Source of the DNA: Sphingomonas sp. BK345
GTDB lineage: Bacteria > Pseudomonadota > Alphaproteobacteria > Sphingomonadales > Sphingomonadaceae
NCBI RefSeq assembly: GCF_014193845.1
Contig: NZ_JACHZX010000003.1
Location: 310,001-374,000 of the forward strand
DNA: 64,000 nt
Direction: 5' to 3'
The notes beneath the pieces were generated by a model. That model ran no database searches. It was not told the DNA's origin and saw only the letters and a list, made by a program, of their open reading frames with translations. This document shows, piece by piece, positions 34,248-43,119 of this stretch. Both the position numbers and the translations under genes were made by a program. Each line of letters opens with the position of its first letter. The stretch's first letter is position 1.

Positions 34248-34649
34248 ATGACGAACACTACCGATCTTCCCGCGCCCGGCTTCAGCTGCGGGCTCGACGC
34301 CACGCTCCGCGTCATCGCGGGCAAGTGGAAGCCACTGATCATCTACTTTCTCATGCAGGGGCCGAATCGCTACGGCGCGCTCAAGCGCGCGGTCCGCGGC
34401 GTCAGCGACAAGGTGCTGATCCAGCAGCTTAAGGAACTGGAGGCGGACGGCATCGTCATCCGGCGCGACTATCACGAAGTGCCGCCGCGCGTGGATTACA
34501 CGCTGACCCCGCTCGGCCACGGCCTCGCCGCCGCGCTGGCGCCGCTGTGCGAGTGGGGCAGCGCGAACATGGCGGCGGTGACGCGCCTGCTCGAGGAGCG
34601 CGCGCGCTGGCAGGCGCCACCCCCCGCGCTCGCGCCCGTCGGCGGCTGA
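34248..34649 (+). CDS. HxlR family transcriptional regulator
   Basis: From MTNTTDLPAP the product is 133 residues, a winged-helix protein with the HxlR pattern: CGLDATLRVIAGKWKPLIIY, RYGALKRAVRGVSDKVLIQQ, LKELEADGIVIRRDYHEVPP, VDYTLTPLG. The conserved Cys near the N-terminus (SCGLD) is the redox-sensing position of many HxlR/YodB/QorR proteins, so it may respond to electrophiles. The ATG at 34212 would add 12 residues covering the operator and is less likely. It most likely controls itself and the divergent SDR. Confidence 0.9.
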   Translation: MTNTTDLPAPGFSCGLDATLRVIAGKWKPLIIYFLMQGPNRYGALKRAVRGVSDKVLIQQLKELEADGIVIRRDYHEVPPRVDYTLTPLGHGLAAALAPLCEWGSANMAAVTRLLEERARWQAPPPALAPVGG

Positions 34650-34744
34650 CGGCCGCGAGAAGATCGTTACTCCCCTGGTAACTTTTACCGCTACGCCCGC
34701 GTTGGCGCCGGCGTATAGTTCGCGGGAAACGAGGGGATTACGAG

Positions 34745-35323
34745 ATGATGCACCGCCGCGCCGCCGCGCTCGTGATGGCCCTGCCGCTCGCCGCCTGCGG
34801 GGTGAACAGCGTCCCCACCGCCGAGGAGAACGCCAAGGCGCGCTGGGCCGACGTGCAGAACGAATATCAGCGCCGCGCCGACCTGATCCCCAACCTCGTC
34901 GCGACGGTGAAGGGCTATGCCAAGCAGGAGTCGGACGTGCTGACCCGAGTCACCGAGGCGCGCGCCTCGGCCAATCGCGTGCAGGTGAGCGGCGACCAGC
35001 TCAGCGACCCGGCCGCGGTACAGCGCTACGCCGCCGCGCAGAACGCGGTGACGCTGTCGCTGCAGCGACTACAGGAGGCCTATCCCGACCTCAAGTCGAA
35101 CCAGAACTTTCTCTCGCTCCAGTCGCAGCTGGAGGGGACCGAGAACCGCATCACCGTCGCGCGGCGCGATTACAACCAGGCGGTGCAGGACTATAACACG
35201 CGGATCCGCACCTTCCCCGACGCGGTCGGCGCCAAGATCTTCTACGGCGCCAAGCCGCTGGTCCCGTTCCAGGCGACGAGCCCCGGCGCCGAGCAGGCCC
35301 CAACCGTCAACTTCGGCAGCTGA
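34745..35323 (+). CDS. lemA: LemA family lipoprotein
   Basis: 192 residues with a lipoprotein signal (LPLAACGVN; lipobox LAAC). The LemA core follows: WADVQNEYQRRADLIPNLVA, VKGYAKQE, FLSLQSQLEGTENRITVARR, DYNQAVQDYNTRIRTFP. Long helices are predicted. The function of LemA is not well defined; it is often encoded with TPM-domain proteins, as here, where two such genes follow (9-bp gap, then overlap). Such clusters are linked to envelope quality control. Confidence 0.94.
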   Translation: MMHRRAAALVMALPLAACGVNSVPTAEENAKARWADVQNEYQRRADLIPNLVATVKGYAKQESDVLTRVTEARASANRVQVSGDQLSDPAAVQRYAAAQNAVTLSLQRLQEAYPDLKSNQNFLSLQSQLEGTENRITVARRDYNQAVQDYNTRIRTFPDAVGAKIFYGAKPLVPFQATSPGAEQAPTVNFGS

Positions 35324-35332
35324 GCCGCGACG

Positions 35333-36142
35333 ATGATCGCGGGCGTGCTCGGGCGCGACTCGATGCGGCGCTGGTGCGCGTTGCTGGTGGCGCTGCTGTG
35401 GCTGGCGGTGGCGGCGAGTGCGGCCGCGCAGCAGTTCCCGCCGCTGACCGGCCGCGTCGTCGACGCTGCCAAGCTGCTCGACGCCGACCAGATGCGCCAG
35501 CTCGACCAGCTCTCCGCCGCGGTCGAGCAGGCCTCGTCGCGCCAGCTCGTCGTCGCCACCGTGCCGAACCTCCAGGGCTATACGATCGAGGACTATGGCT
35601 ATCGGCTCGGCCGCGCCTGGGGCATCGGCCAGAAAGGCGCCAACAACGGTGTGATCCTGCTGGTGGCGCCGAATGAGCGCAAGGTGCGGATCGAGGTCGG
35701 CTATGGGCTCGAGCCGATCGTCACCGACGCTTATGCCAGCATCGTCGTCAACCAGACCATCCTGCCGCGCTTCCGCGACGGCGACATGGCGGGCGGGATC
35801 GTCGCCGGCGCGCAGCAACTCGCCGAGCAACTCAAGCTACCGCTCGAGGCCGCGGAGCGCCGCGCGGCGCAGGCCAGCGCCAAGCCGGCGCGCGCCGAGA
35901 ACGGCGGCGACTGGATGGTCGCTGCCTTCTGGATCGCGGTGGTGCTCGTCTTCGTGCTGCTGCCGCTGCTGCGCCGCTCCGCCGGGGGGAAGCGCTATCG
36001 CGGCGGGTTCGCGCCGGTGGTGATCTGGGGCGGCGGCGGATCGGGCTGGGGCGGCGGCGCGTCGGGGGGCGGCTTCTCCGGCGGGGGTTTCTCCGGCGGC
36101 GGCGGCTCGTTCGGCGGCGGCGGCGCGAGCGGTAGCTGGTGA
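35333..36142 (+). CDS. TPM domain protein (YgcG family) with glycine-rich tail
   Basis: 269 residues. A signal peptide is evident (RRWCALLVALLWLAVAASAA); an in-frame ATG at 35363 would give the more typical signal start. The TPM domain spans about 36-165 (LTGRVVDAAKLLDADQMRQL, RQLVVATVPNLQGYTIEDYG, NGVILLVAPNERKVRIEVGY). One membrane helix (~195-215; WMVAAFWIAVVLVFVLLPLL) precedes a Gly/Ser/Phe-rich tail ending GASGSW. Part of the lemA-TPM-TPM cluster; its stop overlaps the next start. Confidence 0.92.
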   Translation: MIAGVLGRDSMRRWCALLVALLWLAVAASAAAQQFPPLTGRVVDAAKLLDADQMRQLDQLSAAVEQASSRQLVVATVPNLQGYTIEDYGYRLGRAWGIGQKGANNGVILLVAPNERKVRIEVGYGLEPIVTDAYASIVVNQTILPRFRDGDMAGGIVAGAQQLAEQLKLPLEAAERRAAQASAKPARAENGGDWMVAAFWIAVVLVFVLLPLLRRSAGGKRYRGGFAPVVIWGGGGSGWGGGASGGGFSGGGFSGGGGSFGGGGASGSW

Positions 36143-36801
36143 TGGCGCGGCTGGTGCTCAGACCTGCGGAGCGCGCCACGGTGACCGAGGCCGTCACCGC
36201 GGCCGAGCGCGCCACCGACGGCGAGATCGTCACCGTGGTGAGCGAGCGGTCCGATGCCTATCACGACGTCGCGCTCCATTATGCGCTGCTCGCCATGCTG
36301 GCGGCGCCCGCGGTGGCAGCGCTGTGGCCGGCGTCGCTTACGCCCGGGAATGGCTGGGGCGAGTCGCGCGCGACCGCACTGGCGCTGCTGCTCGTGGCAC
36401 AGGCCGCCACCTTCCTCGTCGCGCGACTGCTGCTCGCCTGGATGCCGCTACGGCTGGCGCTCACCCCGCGCGCGACCAGGCGGCGCCGCGTGCGGCGGCG
36501 CGCGCTGCTCTATTTCCGCCTCGCCGCCGAGCGCCGCACCGCCGGGCGCGAGGCGGTGCTGCTCTACCTCTCGGCCGACGAGCGCGCCGCCGAGATCGTC
36601 GCCGACCGCGCGGTCCACGCCGCGGTGCCGCCCGAACGCTGGGGCGCGGCGATGGCGGCGCTGGTCGATTCGGTGCGGGCAGGGCAGGCGGGCGAGGGCA
36701 TGGTCGCGGCGGTGGGGGCGATCGGCGCGATCCTGGCCGAGCAGCTGCCCAAGAGCGCGACCGACGTCAACGAGCTGCCCGACCGCGTGATCGAGCTATA
36801 A
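36142..36801 (+). CDS. TPM domain protein with two membrane segments
   Basis: 219 residues. The N-terminal part reads TVTEAVTAAERATDGEIVTV (TPM-like), followed by two hydrophobic segments (~46-67 and ~80-104) and a C-terminal TPM part (REAVLLYLSADERAAEIVAD, ERWGAAMAALVDSVRAGQAG). The membrane helices are inserted within the TPM fold. The ATG overlaps the preceding stop (TGATG). The function is presumably shared with the lemA cluster. Confidence 0.88.
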   Translation: MARLVLRPAERATVTEAVTAAERATDGEIVTVVSERSDAYHDVALHYALLAMLAAPAVAALWPASLTPGNGWGESRATALALLLVAQAATFLVARLLLAWMPLRLALTPRATRRRRVRRRALLYFRLAAERRTAGREAVLLYLSADERAAEIVADRAVHAAVPPERWGAAMAALVDSVRAGQAGEGMVAAVGAIGAILAEQLPKSATDVNELPDRVIEL

Positions 36802-36858
36802 GGCACGCGGCCCGCCGCGGTTGACCCGACGCCTCCGCGCCCTCACAGCGCGCGGCCT

Positions 36859-37287
36859 ATGACCCGTCCCGGCTTCGCCTTCTCCACCCGCTTCCGCGTG
36901 CGCTACGCCGAAATCGACGGTCAGCGCGTCGTCTTCAACTCGCGCTACCTCGAATATGCCGACGTCGCCGCGACCGAATTCTGGCGCGCCAGCGGCATCG
37001 CCGAGGCGCTCGGGCCGGTGTGGGAGGACAGCGAGTTTCACATCCGCCGCGCCGAGCTCGACTATCTCGCGCCCTTCACCTGGGGCGACGAGGTCGAGGC
37101 GCATGTGCGAGTCGAGAAGCTCGGCACCACCAGCATGACACTGCGCTTCGAGCTGACCAACCCGGCCACCGGCGCGCTGTGCAGCGTGATCACGATGGTG
37201 AGCGTCAACGTCCACCTGCCGACCGGCCGGCCGGTGCCGATCGCCGACGCGGTGCGCGCCTATGTCGAGGCGCTGCCACGCGGGTGA
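36859..37287 (+). CDS. Acyl-CoA thioesterase (hotdog fold, YbgC/4HBT type)
   Basis: 142 residues with the hotdog signature RVRYAEIDGQRVVFNSRYLE, where Asp in EID is the catalytic position. Next come the helix VAATEFWRASGIAEALG and strands VEAHVRVEKLGTTSMTLRFE. It hydrolyses short or medium acyl-CoA thioesters; the exact substrate cannot be told. It stands alone, 57 bp after the TPM gene and converging on the next small gene. Confidence 0.88.
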   Translation: MTRPGFAFSTRFRVRYAEIDGQRVVFNSRYLEYADVAATEFWRASGIAEALGPVWEDSEFHIRRAELDYLAPFTWGDEVEAHVRVEKLGTTSMTLRFELTNPATGALCSVITMVSVNVHLPTGRPVPIADAVRAYVEALPRG

Positions 37288-37291
37288 GAGG

Positions 37292-37483
37292 CTATTGGCC
37301 GTCGCTCGGTCCACGGCCGGCGCCGACTGCGCTGTCCTCGCCGGTGGCGCGGCCGCCGTCCTTCTTCGGATAGGCCTCGGGCGTGGTGCCGCCCTGGTTC
37401 TTGACCGCCTGCTCGTCGCCCGCGTCGCGGACCTTGCCGTCCTGGCGGAAATCGCCGCCCGGCTTGTTCGGCTGTTCGCTCAT
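37292..37483 (-). CDS. Small hydrophilic protein of unknown function
   Basis: 63 residues with no hydrophobic segment: MSEQPNKPGGDFRQDGKVRD, then DEQAVKNQGG and a Gly/Asp-rich end. It is rich in Gly, Asp, Lys, Gln and Pro and probably disordered. GGAGAGTGAC upstream of the ATG is a good ribosome site, which supports a real gene. Such small hydrophilic proteins in sphingomonads are sometimes stress-induced; that is only analogy. Confidence 0.6.
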   Translation of the reverse strand: MSEQPNKPGGDFRQDGKVRDAGDEQAVKNQGGTTPEAYPKKDGGRATGEDSAVGAGRGPSDGQ

Positions 37484-37530
37484 GTCACTCTCCTTCGCTG
37501 CCCCCCTAACGAGCCGAGAGCGCCAGGAGT

Positions 37531-38181
37531 TCAGCCGTCGCGGCGGCGCTCGATCAGCCAGGGGCGCGGGCGGCCGGTCGGCTTGGCGGTGCCGTCGAGC
37601 CGCGTCGCCTTGTTGACGCGGACCGGCTGGAGCATCAGCGTGCCCTTCATCCCGCCCCCGGTGGGCTCGGCCAGGATGCGCTTCACCGTCGCCTGCCCCG
37701 CCACCACTCGACCGAAAGCGGCATAGCCCGGGTTGGTCGGTGTCCAGTCCATCGAGGGGATCGCGCCGACGGTGATGAACCAATTGCCGTTCGCCGCGCC
37801 GGGTGGGCCGAGTCGCGCCATCGAGATCGTCATGTCGAGATGCTTGATCCCGGTCTGCTTGGTCGATTCGTGCGGGATCGTGTCGAGGAAGCGGCGCGCG
37901 TCGGTGCGGATACCCGACTGGACGAAGCCGTAGCGTGGGTCGCGCTTGTTGCGTGCGGTGCGGTAGAAGCTGACGCCGTCGAACCGCCCGTCGTCGACGT
38001 AGCGCATGAAATTGGCGGTGGTCACCGGCGCGTGGCGCGCGTCGAGCGCGAGCACGATCGGGCCGTCCGCGGTGTCGAGCCGGACCCGCACCCAGCCGGG
38101 CGTGGCGCGATCGGCGCGCTGCGCCGCGGCGGGGGGGGAGAGCAGCGCGGCGAGCGCGACGAGCGGGAGCAGGGGACGCAT
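37531..38181 (-). CDS. Peptidyl-prolyl cis-trans isomerase (cyclophilin), exported
   Basis: 216 residues: signal peptide (LPLVALAALLSPPAAAQ) and a cyclophilin domain (VRLDTADGPIVLALDARHAP, VTTANFMRYVDDGRFDGVSF, YRTARN, MARLGPPGAANGNWFITVG, YAAFGRVVAGQATVKRI). The FYR active-site Arg is present (SFYRT). It should speed proline isomerisation of envelope proteins. A basic C-terminal tail ends it. The ATG at 38181 gives the proper signal peptide; an upstream in-frame ATG at 38217 does not. Confidence 0.92.
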   Translation of the reverse strand: MRPLLPLVALAALLSPPAAAQRADRATPGWVRVRLDTADGPIVLALDARHAPVTTANFMRYVDDGRFDGVSFYRTARNKRDPRYGFVQSGIRTDARRFLDTIPHESTKQTGIKHLDMTISMARLGPPGAANGNWFITVGAIPSMDWTPTNPGYAAFGRVVAGQATVKRILAEPTGGGMKGTLMLQPVRVNKATRLDGTAKPTGRPRPWLIERRRDG

Positions 38182-38230
38182 GCGCTCGGCGCTAGGTCGC
38201 GCGGCGCACGCGCGCAAGCCGGCCGCGCGA

Positions 38231-39355
38231 TCAGCGCGGGGCCGAGCGCGCGAGCAGCGCGACGAGGTCGTCCTTCCACAGCCGCGCCCAGGTGTGGCTG
38301 CCGTGGCCGCGCGTCGCCACGCTCTCGGGGATCAGCCGAAAGCGGGCATCGCGCATCCGCTTCACCGCCCGGTCGGGATAGTCGAGCGCGCGCGGGTTGA
38401 TGAAATCGTCCGCCGAGTTGATCCAGGTCAGCGGCGCGGTGATCGCCTCCAGCCGCGGCCACGGATCGTAGCTGCGCGACGAGTCGAGCGCCCAAATCAG
38501 GTCGTTGGCGTCGAGCCCCTTGAGCGAGGCGGCGACGCGCTGGCGCGCGTAATCGGCCGCGGCGTCGCGCGTCGGATAGGCGTCCTGAAGGTAGATCGGC
38601 GCGCCGCCTGCGACGAACAGCAGCGCGGCCGCGCCGCGCAGCCCGGCGAGCGGCTGCGCCTGATAGCGACCGCCGGCATAGGCCGGGTCGGCGGTGATCG
38701 ACTCGATCGCGAGCTGGCGCCACATCCGGTTGAGCCCGGCGATCTGTACTGCCTCACAACCGAGCGGCATCAGCGCGCGCGCGGCATCGGGCCAGCGCTC
38801 GCCCCACTGCAGCGCGTGCATGCACCCCATCGACGTGCCCATCAGCAGCCGCAGCCGCTTGATCCCGAGCGTCTCGGTCACCAGACGGTGCTGGAGCGCG
38901 ACCATGTCGTCGTAATCGTAGCGCGGGAACGCGGGGCCCATACCGTCGGACGGCTTGGACGAGCCGCCGTGCCCGATATTGTCGGGCAGGATGACGTAGT
39001 AGCGCGTGATGTCGAGCGGCTGGCCGGGGCCGTAGAGCGCGTCGGCGAACTGCGGCTGGAGGAACTGCTTGCCGGTGCCCCCGGTGCCGTGGAGCACCAT
39101 CACGGCATTGTCGATCTCGCCGCGCGAGTCGCGATGTGGCGTGCCCAACGTCGTGTAATGGAGCCGGACCCGCGCCATCGTCCCGCCCGCGGCGAAGGTC
39201 ACGTCGCGCAGCTCGGCGTCCGCCTCGCGGGTCGGCCAGATGCGTGCGGCTGCGGGCTGCGGCGCCGCGGCAGTGATCGGCGGGCGCTGGCCCTGCTGCT
39301 GGGCGAGCGCGGGCGAGGCGGCGAGCCCGATCAGGGCGAGGAGTGAGCGGATCAT
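38231..39355 (-). CDS. Exported alpha/beta hydrolase (homoserine acetyltransferase-like)
   Basis: 374 residues with a signal peptide (LLALIGLAASPALAQ). The fold is that of MetX-type alpha/beta hydrolases: VMVLHGTGGTGKQFLQP, YYVILPDNIGHGGSSKPSDG, nucleophile elbow LLMGTSMGCMHALQWGE (Ser), acid in WINSADDFINP and His in RGHGSHTW. MetX is cytoplasmic, whereas this protein is exported, so it is more likely an esterase or other hydrolase. It lies in a minus-strand run with the cyclophilin and phosphatase genes. Confidence 0.86.
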   Translation of the reverse strand: MIRSLLALIGLAASPALAQQQGQRPPITAAAPQPAAARIWPTREADAELRDVTFAAGGTMARVRLHYTTLGTPHRDSRGEIDNAVMVLHGTGGTGKQFLQPQFADALYGPGQPLDITRYYVILPDNIGHGGSSKPSDGMGPAFPRYDYDDMVALQHRLVTETLGIKRLRLLMGTSMGCMHALQWGERWPDAARALMPLGCEAVQIAGLNRMWRQLAIESITADPAYAGGRYQAQPLAGLRGAAALLFVAGGAPIYLQDAYPTRDAAADYARQRVAASLKGLDANDLIWALDSSRSYDPWPRLEAITAPLTWINSADDFINPRALDYPDRAVKRMRDARFRLIPESVATRGHGSHTWARLWKDDLVALLARSAPR

Positions 39356-39396
39356 GCCACCTTGTCGGCGAGCCGCCGCGGGGGCGCAAGCCGCGC

Positions 39397-40623
39397 TCAG
39401 CCCGCGGTGCGCGCGCGCAGCAGCCGAACGACGTCGCCGAGCGGGCAGCTTCGCTCCGGGCCGCCCGCGCAACTGGGGATCGCGAGCCGGGTCACGGTGC
39501 CGCCGCGCGCGAGGCGACGCAGCTGCGTCGGCGACTGGGTGCGATAGGTCGCGCGGACGAAGCGCGCCCCGGCGCGGCCGCGCAGGAGCTCCAACACCAG
39601 CGCGCCACCGGGGGCGACGTCGCCGGCGGCATAGCCCGGCGCGGTCAGCGTCACCCCCAGCACCGCAGCGAGCGCGGTGACGTTGGTGTCATGCCCGACC
39701 AGCAGCTCGATCGCGGGGCCGTCGCGCGCGGTGAGCCGCTCCTCGATGCGGCGCGCGAGCGGCCCCGCCTGGCGCGCCGCCATGTAGGGCGGTCGCGAGA
39801 AGACGTCGAACAGCGCGGCGTGGAGCGCGCCGAGCCGGCGCAGCGCCGCGGCGTCGACCCGCGCCCAGGGCGTGCGCGCGGTCAGCCCCTCGGCATATTG
39901 CAGCAGCAGCACCTGCGCGGTGCCCGAGACGTCGCGGATCGGGCCGCTCAACTCGATCGCGCGCCCGTCGGCGCTCGGGCGCAGCGTCGCCGGCGGATCG
40001 GGTCTACAGCCGGCCGGATCGCCGCAGCCGAGCGCGCGGTCGAGCTCGGCGCGCTGCGGCCGGAAGCGATCTGCCATCTGCTCGACCCCGCCGGTATAGG
40101 CCTGGATCGACTCGATCGCGGCGCGCGGGTCGAACGGCGCCGCCCCCGCGCGCAGCGGTTCGAACAAGGGGTCGACCTCACCCGGGCCGCGATGGCCGAC
40201 CGGCACGACGCAGCCGGGCACGAGCCCCTCCACCAGCGCGGCGCCGCTCGCGATGGTCCGCTCGGCGGTGTTCGTCCAGACGCTCAGCTGGCCGGGGTCA
40301 GGGCAGCGCCCGCGCGCGGTGAGCCCGAGCGAGTCGAGCCAGCGGCGCGCCAGCGCGCCCTCGTTCCGCAGTGCGCGCGCGCCGTGTGGGGTGAGCCGCT
40401 CGGGGGCCACCGGCCAGCGCGGCCACGGCGCGTCGGTGCGCGTGCCCTCGGGCACCTCACCCGGGATCGGCGCGCGCACGCCGTGGCGCACCAGCGCGAC
40501 CACCCGCTCGACGCGGAGCTCGTGCGGTCGCACCGCGCCGCGCGGGGCGGCGTCGAGCGGCGCGGCGAGCAGGAGCGCGAGCGGCGCCAGCGATCGTGTC
40601 CAGCGTGTGATCCGTCCCGTCAT
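39397..40623 (-). CDS. Histidine acid phosphatase (AppA/phytase-like), exported
   Basis: 408 residues with a signal peptide (LAPLALLLAAPLDAA). The catalytic motif RHGVRAP (with VALV before it) and the C-terminal HD motif in LLVGHDTN define branch-2 histidine acid phosphatases, which cleave phosphomonoesters such as glucose-1-phosphate or phytate in the periplasm through a phospho-His. Cys residues are present for disulfides. GGAGG lies before the ATG at 40623. Confidence 0.9.
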   Translation of the reverse strand: MTGRITRWTRSLAPLALLLAAPLDAAPRGAVRPHELRVERVVALVRHGVRAPIPGEVPEGTRTDAPWPRWPVAPERLTPHGARALRNEGALARRWLDSLGLTARGRCPDPGQLSVWTNTAERTIASGAALVEGLVPGCVVPVGHRGPGEVDPLFEPLRAGAAPFDPRAAIESIQAYTGGVEQMADRFRPQRAELDRALGCGDPAGCRPDPPATLRPSADGRAIELSGPIRDVSGTAQVLLLQYAEGLTARTPWARVDAAALRRLGALHAALFDVFSRPPYMAARQAGPLARRIEERLTARDGPAIELLVGHDTNVTALAAVLGVTLTAPGYAAGDVAPGGALVLELLRGRAGARFVRATYRTQSPTQLRRLARGGTVTRLAIPSCAGGPERSCPLGDVVRLLRARTAG

Positions 40624-40772
40624 GCCCGCCTCCGCCACCGCTCGCGGAAAACATTATAGCCGCGCGGTGCTGGCCACCGTTGCAACGGTGTGACGACGAT
40701 ACCGTGACAGCGCGTAATAAACGTCGCCTGAGCACGCGCCGGAGCGCCGCGACGAACCGTCCGCTCGCTCGG

Positions 40773-42083
40773 TTACACCACCGCGTCGAGCAGCAGCACG
40801 AACACCAGCCCGAACGTGCCGACCAGCGTCTCCATCAGCGACCAGGAGCGGAACGTGTCGCGCAGGCTCAGCCCGAAATACTCCTTGAACATCCAGAAGC
40901 CCGAGTCATTCACGTGGCTGCACATCAGGCTGCCGGCGCCGATCGCGAGCACCATCAGGTTCGGGTTGGCGCCGCTGGTGGCGAGCAGGGGCGCGACCAG
41001 CCCGCCCGCGGTGAGCCCCGCCACGGTCGCCGAGCCGAGCGCGATCCGGATCACGCAGGCGAGCAGCCAGCCCAGCACCAGTGGCGGGATCGGCAGCGTC
41101 GCCAGCTCGGCGGCGAGCACGCGGTCGGCGCCGCTCTCCACCAGCACCTGCTTGAGCGCGCCCGCGCCGGCGATGATGAGCAGGATGGGCGCGATGTCGC
41201 GCGTCGCGCCGGCGAAGCTCTCCATCATGCGCGGCAGTGGCAGGCCGCTGCCCGCGCCCAGCGCGACCATCGCGATCGCGATCGCCACCAGCAGCACCAC
41301 GGTCGGGTTGCCGACGAAGCGCACCGCCGCGGCGAGGTCGGGCGACAGCGCGAGATAGCCGAGCGCGGTGGTGCCCGCGATCAGACCGACCGGCAGCAGC
41401 GCGCACAGGAAGCTCACCGCGGTGCCGGGCAGCCGGCGCTCGACCGAGTCGTCGCTGCCGAACAGTGCCGAGGGCGGCGACTGGATGTTCTTCAGCGTCA
41501 TCGCGAACAGCGGCCCCGCGATCAGCAGCGTCGGCACGCCGACGATCAGGCCGTAGATCAGCGTCTGGCCTAGGTCGGCATGGAGCTGCGTCACCAGCGC
41601 GGTGGGGGAGGGGTGCGGCGGCAGGAAGCCGTGCGCGATCGACAGGCCCGCGAGCAGCGGCATGCCGACATGCACCGGCGGCAGCTTGGCCCGCGCCGTG
41701 ATCGAGAAGATCAGCGGCACCATCAGCACGAAGCCGACATTGTAGAAGAGCGGGATGCCGACCAGGAAGCCGGTCGCCGCCATCGCCAGCGGCAGCCGCC
41801 GCGGGCCGAACAAGGCGATCAGCGCGTCGGCGATGCGCCGCGCCGCGCCGCTGTCAGCGATCAGCTTGCCCGCCATCGCGCCGAGCACCACGATCACGAC
41901 CAGCGGGCCGATCGTGTCGCCGATGCCCTTCTCGATCGCCTTGGGGATGGTCTCGAGCGGCACGCCGAGCAGCACGCCCCCCAGCAGCGCGGCGACAACG
42001 AACGCGACCAGCGGCGGCGCCTTGGCGAGCGCCACCAGCAGGATCAGCAGCACGATGACGAGCGCGATGGCGAGCAACGTCAT
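40773..42083 (-). CDS. GntP-family gluconate/H+ symporter
   Basis: 436 residues, very hydrophobic with ~12 membrane segments. GntP landmarks: LGVPLETIPKAIEKGIGDTI, LGAMAGKLIADSGAARRIAD, GIPLFYNVGFVLMVPL, LSIAHGFLPPHPSPTALVTQ, and the final SLMCSHVNDSGFWMFKEYFG. It should import gluconate or a related sugar acid with protons. No gluconate kinase or GntR regulator is adjacent. It stands alone between the phosphatase and ubiA. Confidence 0.92.
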   Translation of the reverse strand: MTLLAIALVIVLLILLVALAKAPPLVAFVVAALLGGVLLGVPLETIPKAIEKGIGDTIGPLVVIVVLGAMAGKLIADSGAARRIADALIALFGPRRLPLAMAATGFLVGIPLFYNVGFVLMVPLIFSITARAKLPPVHVGMPLLAGLSIAHGFLPPHPSPTALVTQLHADLGQTLIYGLIVGVPTLLIAGPLFAMTLKNIQSPPSALFGSDDSVERRLPGTAVSFLCALLPVGLIAGTTALGYLALSPDLAAAVRFVGNPTVVLLVAIAIAMVALGAGSGLPLPRMMESFAGATRDIAPILLIIAGAGALKQVLVESGADRVLAAELATLPIPPLVLGWLLACVIRIALGSATVAGLTAGGLVAPLLATSGANPNLMVLAIGAGSLMCSHVNDSGFWMFKEYFGLSLRDTFRSWSLMETLVGTFGLVFVLLLDAVV

Positions 42084-42206
42084 GCCGGGCGAGCTACCAT
42101 GGATATCCTCTCCCGCGGGGACGGTTCACCCGTGACCATGACGGCGGCGCCGTCGCACCGCAACCGCGGCTTTGGTCGCGGGGCGGGACGCGCTAGAGCG
42201 ACGCGC

Positions 42207-43112
42207 GTGACCGAGATCGTCCCCGACAGCCAGCACCGCGGCCTCGTCGCCGCGCTCCCGCCGCTCCCGCGCGCGCTCGCGCTGCTCGCGCGGCTCGATC
42301 GACCGATCGGCTGGTGGCTGCTGTTCTGGCCGGGCGCCTGGGCGGTCGCGCTCGCCGGTGGTGCGGTGGAGCGCTGGCCGCTGCTGCTGTGGCTGCTGCT
42401 CGGCAGCGTGGCGATGCGCGGCGCCGGCTGCGTCTACAACGATATCGTCGACCGCGAGCTGGACGCCAGCGTCGCGCGCACGCGCCACCGCCCGCTCGCC
42501 AGCGGGCAGGTGTCGCTCGGCACCGCCTGGGCGTGGCTGGTGGCGCTGTGCCTGATCGGGCTGGTGGTGCTGCTCCAGCTGCATCTCTACGCCGCGATCG
42601 TGTCGCTCGCCGCGCTGGCGCCGGTCGCGGCCTATCCCTTCATGAAGCGGATCACCTGGTGGCCGCAGGTGTGGCTCGGGCTGGTCTTCTCCTGGGCGGC
42701 GCTGGTCGGCTGGAGCGAGGTGTGGGGCGCGCTCACCATGCCCGGCCTGCTGCTCTACGCCGGCGCGATCTGCTGGGTGGTGGGCTATGACACAATCTAC
42801 GCGCTGCAGGACCGCGAGGACGACGCGCTGATCGGGATCGGCTCATCCGCGCTGGCGATGGGGCGGCACGTCCGCGCCGGCGTCGCGCTCTGCTACGCGC
42901 TCGCGCTGGTGCTGTGGGCAGCGGCCTTCTGGCAGGTCCGCGCCGACCTTCTGGTGCTCGCCGCGCTGGCGCCGATGGCGCTCCATCTCGGCTGGCAGGC
43001 GGCAACGCTGGTGCCCGACGACGGCGCCGGCGCGCTCGCGCGCTTCCGCAGCAATCGCTTCGCGGGGCTGCTGATGTTCCTGGCCTGCGCCGCGGTGGGG
43101 ACGCGCCTGTAG
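42207..43112 (+). CDS. ubiA: 4-hydroxybenzoate polyprenyltransferase
   Basis: About 301 residues from the GTG at 42207, with 8-9 membrane segments. Both prenyl-diphosphate motifs are present: NDIVDRELDASVARTRHRPL and YALQDREDDALIGIGSSALA. It attaches the polyprenyl tail to 4-hydroxybenzoate in ubiquinone synthesis. An ATG at 42138 could extend the N-terminus by 23 residues; neither start has a strong ribosome site. GCTAGAG upstream of the start may be part of a promoter. Confidence 0.94.
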   Translation: MTEIVPDSQHRGLVAALPPLPRALALLARLDRPIGWWLLFWPGAWAVALAGGAVERWPLLLWLLLGSVAMRGAGCVYNDIVDRELDASVARTRHRPLASGQVSLGTAWAWLVALCLIGLVVLLQLHLYAAIVSLAALAPVAAYPFMKRITWWPQVWLGLVFSWAALVGWSEVWGALTMPGLLLYAGAICWVVGYDTIYALQDREDDALIGIGSSALAMGRHVRAGVALCYALALVLWAAAFWQVRADLLVLAALAPMALHLGWQAATLVPDDGAGALARFRSNRFAGLLMFLACAAVGTRL

Positions 43113-43119
43113 CGCGCGC